Source: JAEULH01 sp963805915 (GTDB lineage Bacteria; Pseudomonadota; Alphaproteobacteria; Rhodospirillales; Defluviicoccaceae). Taken from it: a stretch of DNA of 64,000 nt. Location of the stretch: positions 62,001 to 126,000 of the forward strand of contig CAWDWD010000019.1 in the NCBI GenBank assembly GCA_963805915.1, in the 5' to 3' direction. Under the pieces are notes generated by a model, which saw only the letters and a list, made by a program, of their open reading frames with translations, was not told the DNA's origin and did no database searches. This document shows positions 62,749 through 64,000 of the stretch, in pieces. How positions within the stretch are numbered: the first letter of the stretch is position 1; every line of letters starts with the position of its first letter. The position numbers were made by a program, and so were the translations under genes.

Positions 62749-63498
62749 ATGAATGAACCGTCCAACGACATCTCGGCGGGCCGCGAGCCGGGCGCCGGGC
62801 TTGACCAGGACTTTCTCCTCCGTGTCGGCGAGGAAGCCCGGGCTCATTTCCCGCGCCAATTCGCCGAGGCCGAATTGGTCGTCATCGACGTCGATCCCAA
62901 TCATCTTCATGCCTTCTGGCACATTCCTCCGGCGGCGCTGGATGCCGCCCGCTCACGGCCGGGCCATGCGGACGCGCCACTGGTCGTGCGCCTGTTTGTC
63001 CTTGATGATTCTCCGGCATTCACCGATACCGAGGTCGGCGGACTGCAAGGCCGTACGTACGTCGGCGTTTGGAACCCTCCGCGGCGCTACCGGGCAACGA
63101 TCGGTTTGCGCGCGGCCGACGGATCGATCGCCGAATTGGCGTCGTCGAACGAGGTTGAGTTGCCGCCCGTCGGGCCGGCGCCCGAAACGGCCGAAGGCGG
63201 ACAAGACGCGGGCGCGCCGCCCGATCCGTTCGCGCCGCTGTTCAACTTGGAAGCCGTCATGCCGCTGTCGAGCTACGTGCTTGCCGGTGACCAGGTTGCG
63301 TTCGAGGCGGTCGCCGAATTGCATATTCACGGACGGGCCGAGCCGGGCAGCACCGTGCGCCTGTTCGGCCGGAACGTTCCGGTTCGCCCGGACGGCAGTT
63401 TCTTGCTCGTTCGCGTCCTGCCCAATGATCCCCGCCTATTGTCGGCCCTGCTCGCCGGCGAGACAGTGAAAACGATCGAGACCGGCGGGCCGGCATAA
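62749..63498 (+). CDS. DUF4912 domain protein
   Basis: A 249-residue protein of the DUF4912 type: ELVVIDVDPNHLHAFWHIPP, VVRLFVLDDSPAF, GRTYVGVWNPPRRYRATIGL, then a Pro/Glu-rich linker and a second beta-rich part ending AELHIHGRAEPGSTVRLFGR and VRPDGSFLLVRVLPNDPRLL. No enzyme motif is seen. The stop codon is immediately followed by the ATG of a GH57 gene, a pairing I recall for this family, so it probably works with alpha-glucan metabolism, perhaps as a carbohydrate-binding partner. Confidence 0.85.
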   Translation: MNEPSNDISAGREPGAGLDQDFLLRVGEEARAHFPRQFAEAELVVIDVDPNHLHAFWHIPPAALDAARSRPGHADAPLVVRLFVLDDSPAFTDTEVGGLQGRTYVGVWNPPRRYRATIGLRAADGSIAELASSNEVELPPVGPAPETAEGGQDAGAPPDPFAPLFNLEAVMPLSSYVLAGDQVAFEAVAELHIHGRAEPGSTVRLFGRNVPVRPDGSFLLVRVLPNDPRLLSALLAGETVKTIETGGPA

Positions 63499-64000
63499 AT
63501 GGCGCGCGGCTACCTGGCGCTGGTGCTGCACGCCCACCTGCCCTACGTTCGCCACCCCGAATACGACAGCTTCCTCGAAGAAAACTGGCTGTTCGAAGCG
63601 ATCATCGACACCTATGTGCCGCTCATTCGGGTCTTCGATAAACTCCTCGCCGAGGGCATACGCTTTCGCGTGACCGTGTCGATTTCGCCGACGCTGCTGG
63701 CAATGCTTCGCGACCGGCTGCTTCAGGAGCGCTTCCTCGCCCATCTTCGCAAGATGATCCGGCTGGCCGACGAGGAAATCCTGCGCAACCACTGCAAGGA
63801 GCCATTCCTCGACGTCGCGCGGATGTATCGCCGGCGGCTGCACGAGACCGAGGACACCTTCCTCCACCACTACAATCGCGACCTAAGCGCCGCTTTTCGC
63901 AAGCTGCAGGATGCCGGCGTGCTTGAGATCGCTACCGCCTCGGCCACTCACGGCTACCTGCCCATCCTCAAAACCCATCCGGAAACCGTTCGCGCTCAAT
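63499..64000 (+). CDS. GH57 1,4-alpha-glucan branching enzyme-like protein, 3'-truncated
   Basis: Only the first 167 residues lie in the window. The start GYLALVLHAHLPYVRHPEYD carries the GH57 HxHxPY motif 1, followed by EENWLFEAIIDTYVPLIRVF, FRVTVSISPTLLAMLRDRLL and EIATASATHGYLPILK (motif 2 region). This pattern is that of DUF1957-containing GH57 branching enzymes that introduce alpha-1,6 links in glycogen-like polymers. It begins directly after the DUF4912 stop codon. Confidence 0.88.
   Translation, partial: MARGYLALVLHAHLPYVRHPEYDSFLEENWLFEAIIDTYVPLIRVFDKLLAEGIRFRVTVSISPTLLAMLRDRLLQERFLAHLRKMIRLADEEILRNHCKEPFLDVARMYRRRLHETEDTFLHHYNRDLSAAFRKLQDAGVLEIATASATHGYLPILKTHPETVRAQ

Overview
The window looks like the chromosome of an alphaproteobacterium, most likely of Rhodospirillales type. 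The DNA is strongly GC-rich. It carries a 5-aminolevulinate synthase (C4 haem pathway), two-subunit glycyl-tRNA synthetase glyQ/glyS, rpoH, a COQ9 protein, an NDUFA9-like protein, pyruvate phosphate dikinase and the classic kdsD-lptC-lptA-lptB-rpoN-hpf-ptsN block. Both ends cut genes: an acyl-CoA synthetase/GNAT gene on the left and a GH57 gene on the right. The content is mostly core metabolism and envelope, with no phage, IS element or CRISPR array seen.

Layout. 1-13 kb: end of an ADP-forming acyl-CoA synthetase with a GNAT domain, a type I secretion ABC/HlyD pair, an MBL-fold hydrolase, a SAM hydrolase, rpoH, an MlaC-like protein, rpmF, hisI, a GST and an AT-richer O-antigen ligase. 11.5-17.6 kb: a glycerol locus (GlpV-like binding protein, divergent glpK-glpD-glpF). 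17.6-20.3 kb: a complete AmmeMemoRadiSam set, with the radical SAM enzyme divergent from a MEMO-AMMECR1 fusion. 20.2-31.7 kb: NDUFA9-like protein, tRNA-Leu(CAG), RNase D, the LPS transport/sigma-54/PTS-Ntr block and glyQS. 31.7-43.3 kb: ppdK, a GH57 enzyme, HIT and CZB proteins, two tandem SLC13 transporters with RCK domains, threonine aldolase and a lipid kinase. 43.6-53 kb: a polyamine-type ABC importer without its ATPase, a regulator, hemA, a class III aminotransferase and a two-component system. 53-64 kb: an EF-hand protein, a PHA depolymerase-like enzyme, a parS-like site beside a large palindrome, a universal stress protein, an NHLRC2-like protein, COQ9, peptide deformylase, S21, a class IV aminotransferase, an AI-2E family permease and a DUF4912-GH57 pair.

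Two things run through the whole window. First, at least eight otherwise convincing genes, including the normally essential glyQ and hemA, are each broken by what looks like a single-base indel. This points to residual sequencing or assembly error rather than gene decay, so these genes are annotated over their full span. Second, a family of double-hairpin palindromic repeats (807-925, 7824-7937, 39061-39117 and a fragment at 43905) sits just after gene ends, where it may serve as a mobile terminator-like element.

The best candidates for little-described biology are the AmmeMemoRadiSam set, the parS-like site with its adjacent 17-bp inverted repeat, and the dispersed palindromic repeat family.
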